Of a DNA stretch of 6,761 nt, positions 5,498 to 6,761 are shown piece after piece. Each line of letters opens with the position of its first letter. Position 1 is the first letter of the stretch. The notes beneath the pieces were generated by a model. It was not told where the DNA came from and made no database searches. It saw nothing but the letters and a program-made list of their open reading frames with translations. The stretch is from positions 1-6,761 of the forward strand of contig JAPLGI010000035.1 in the NCBI GenBank assembly GCA_026390245.1, read 5' to 3'. This DNA comes from Caldisericota bacterium (GTDB lineage: Bacteria; Caldisericota; Caldisericia; Cryosericales; Cryosericaceae). The position numbers and the translations under genes were made by a program.

Positions 5498-5525
5498 ACT
5501 ATACGAAAGACCCGATTCTTGTCAA
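5498..5525 (-). promoter_or_regulatory. Near-consensus promoter driving the minus-strand RNA
   Basis: Read on the minus strand: TTGACA (5525-5520), a 16-bp spacer, and TATAGT (5503-5498). That is six of six and five of six consensus positions. Counting six bases past the -10 puts the start at G5491, exactly the first base of the 5' hairpin. It is the best promoter match I found in the window, and no protein gene lies in its direction. Confidence 0.65.
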
Positions 5526-5599
5526 TGGCAACGTTTGCATTTCTTCCGACGGCCAGGAACGGCATGCCTGCAGACTGTGTTTTGGCAGGTATCTGTATG

Positions 5600-5627
5600 T
5601 TGAACACCCTCTGAAACGTGCTATTGT
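5600..5627 (+). promoter_or_regulatory. Extended -10 promoter of alr
   Basis: TTGAAC at 5600-5605 (five of six), a 16-bp spacer, and TATTGT at 5622-5627 (four of six), preceded by TG at 5619-5620, the extended -10 element (TGCTATTGT). Transcription would start at about 5633-5635, on or next to the alr start codon at 5634. Confidence 0.55.
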
Positions 5628-5633
5628 TTTGTC

Positions 5634-6761
5634 ATGAAGAGAGACGATAACGCATCCGTCGAGCAGTTCGGGCGTTCCACGTGGCTGGAAATCGATCTGG
5701 CTCGTGTACGTGCCAACTATCATGTCGTGTGTGATATGGTGCCGGCAAAGACCCATGTGCTGTGTGTCGTCAAGGATGATGCCTATGGCCATGGCGCGGT
5801 ACCTGTGGCGCGCGTCCTCCAGGAAGAAGGGGCGGACTGGTTTGCCGTTGCGACGCTGGAGGAGGCTCTCGAACTCCGGCAGGCCGGCATAACAGGTCGC
5901 ATGCTCGTGTTTGGCTATGTCCCTGCATCGGGGGTCGGGGAAGCAATCGCTCAAGGCATTGCACTCAGCGTTCCCAATGACGACGTTGCTCGCGAACTCG
6001 TCGAAGCAGCCTCCGGAAAACAGCTCACGGTCCATCTCAAGGTGGATACCGGTATGGGAAGAGGCGGCGTTCTTGCGGAAGGTGCGCTGGAAGTACTGTA
6101 TAAGCTCAATGACCTGAAGGGCCTGAAGGTCGAGGGGATCTACTCGCATTTCTCCTGTGCAGACTCGGATGAATCGTATTCTTCCATGCAGCTGCGCAGG
6201 TTCGAGAAGGTTCTCCATCGGTCGACTGTCGAGGGCTTGCGCCCCGGGATTGCCCATTTCTCCAACTCGGCCGGCATCCTCACTATGAAGGCTGCGACCT
6301 TCGAAGGGGTCCGTCCGGGGCTGCTGCTGTACGGCTGTTCGCCCATCGAGGGCGTACCGATAGCGGGGTTGCGGCCGGCGATGGCGATGAAGTCCAGAGT
6401 GATAGCCCTCAAACAAGTTCCTGCGGGATACGGCATCAGTTACGGACGCAGCTACCTGACCTACAAGTCGACGACGATCGGGATCCTTCCGGTCGGCTAC
6501 ACGGACGGGTATTCGCGCATGTTGTCCAACAAGGCCTCGGTCATCATTCATGGCAGAAGAGCGCCGGTGATAGGAAGAGTGACTATGGATCAGACCATGA
6601 TCGATCTGTCGGACATCCAAGGTGTGACAGCAGGCGACGAAGCTGTTCTCCTGGGTGAAGCGGGAAGCCAGCGCATCACCGCGGGGGACCTGGGATCACT
6701 TGCTCAGACGATCAGCTACGAGGTCCTGTGCACGGTTGGCAAGCTGGTTCGTCGCGTGTAC
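5634..6761 (+). CDS. alr: Alanine racemase, almost complete (stop beyond the window)
   Basis: 376 residues are visible. The sequence reaches the usual C-terminal RRVY motif, so only a few residues should be missing. The PLP enzyme interconverts L- and D-alanine, supplying D-alanine for peptidoglycan. Visible landmarks are WLEIDL (17-22), the PLP-binding Lys47 in VVKDDAYGHG, Arg143 in KVDTGMGRGG, His172 in YSHFS, the HFSNSAG (208-214) and GVRPGLLLYG segments, the second catalytic base Tyr270 in GISYGRSY, GYTDGY, and Met318 in VGRVTMD-type IGRVTMDQ. The start is forced: an in-frame stop at 5601-5603 lies upstream, and there is no other in-frame ATG, GTG or TTG before WLEIDL. No Shine-Dalgarno precedes it. 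The residues after Lys47 are Asp-Asp, where many family members have Ala-Asn or Ala-Asp. It is separated from the upstream operon by a terminator and has its own promoter. Confidence 0.95.
   Translation, partial: MKRDDNASVEQFGRSTWLEIDLARVRANYHVVCDMVPAKTHVLCVVKDDAYGHGAVPVARVLQEEGADWFAVATLEEALELRQAGITGRMLVFGYVPASGVGEAIAQGIALSVPNDDVARELVEAASGKQLTVHLKVDTGMGRGGVLAEGALEVLYKLNDLKGLKVEGIYSHFSCADSDESYSSMQLRRFEKVLHRSTVEGLRPGIAHFSNSAGILTMKAATFEGVRPGLLLYGCSPIEGVPIAGLRPAMAMKSRVIALKQVPAGYGISYGRSYLTYKSTTIGILPVGYTDGYSRMLSNKASVIIHGRRAPVIGRVTMDQTMIDLSDIQGVTAGDEAVLLGEAGSQRITAGDLGSLAQTISYEVLCTVGKLVRRVY

Noticed and set aside
5472..5510. loxP-like text: ACGAAGTTAT, with ATACGAA nearby
   Set aside because: Only about ten bases match one loxP arm, the spacing and second arm are wrong, and no recombinase or phage gene is near. 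The match is explained by the hairpin.
5499..6620. A 373-codon open frame on the minus strand
   Set aside because: It lies wholly antisense to the well-supported alanine racemase and its upstream region. Its translation has no recognisable domain, and it arises from codon bias of the + strand gene.

Overview
The window reads as chromosomal DNA of a fermentative, probably anaerobic bacterium with mid-50s GC (estimated by eye). The evidence is a 3-hydroxyacyl-CoA dehydrogenase overlapped by an acetate kinase gene, i.e. acyl-CoA metabolism coupled to substrate-level ATP formation. Alanine racemase points to a peptidoglycan cell wall. No lineage marker is present, so I do not assign a taxon. All protein genes lie on the + strand and none looks mobile.

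Layout. 1-221: C-terminal end of a 3-hydroxyacyl-CoA dehydrogenase, overlapping ackA (218-1417) by ATGA. A strong intrinsic terminator follows (1444-1480). 1481-1953 holds no convincing ordinary gene. It has a possible tandem promoter (1558-1598) and a series of inverted repeats that could form a long structured leader. 1954-2199 carries tandem copies of a 28-residue single-membrane-segment peptide gene. The second locus contains a perfect 47-bp internal tandem duplication that created a 16-codon truncated frame overlapping a restored full-length frame. A promoter at 2230-2257 precedes a membrane-anchored HD-GYP phosphodiesterase (2291-3628), then a DUF5317 membrane protein (3630-4217, one base apart) and a NIF3/YqfO-type metal protein (4293-5399). 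A terminator shared by both strands follows (5413-5452). The last gene is a nearly complete alanine racemase (5634-6761, open at the window end).

The most interesting hidden element is on the minus strand between the NIF3 gene and alr. A near-consensus promoter (TTGACA, 16 bp, TATAGT) places a start at the first base of a 12-bp hairpin. That hairpin is followed by a C-rich, anti-Shine-Dalgarno-like linker and then an intrinsic terminator. In both hairpins, bases that would be C/A or A/C mismatches in + strand RNA become G-U wobbles in minus strand RNA. This supports an unannotated small regulatory RNA of about 84 nt (5491 down to about 5408).

Two further points: alr has no ribosome-binding site, and its extended -10 promoter puts the transcription start almost on the ATG, so it is probably a leaderless mRNA. 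The peptide genes sit just upstream of a c-di-GMP-type signalling operon and have no recognised family.
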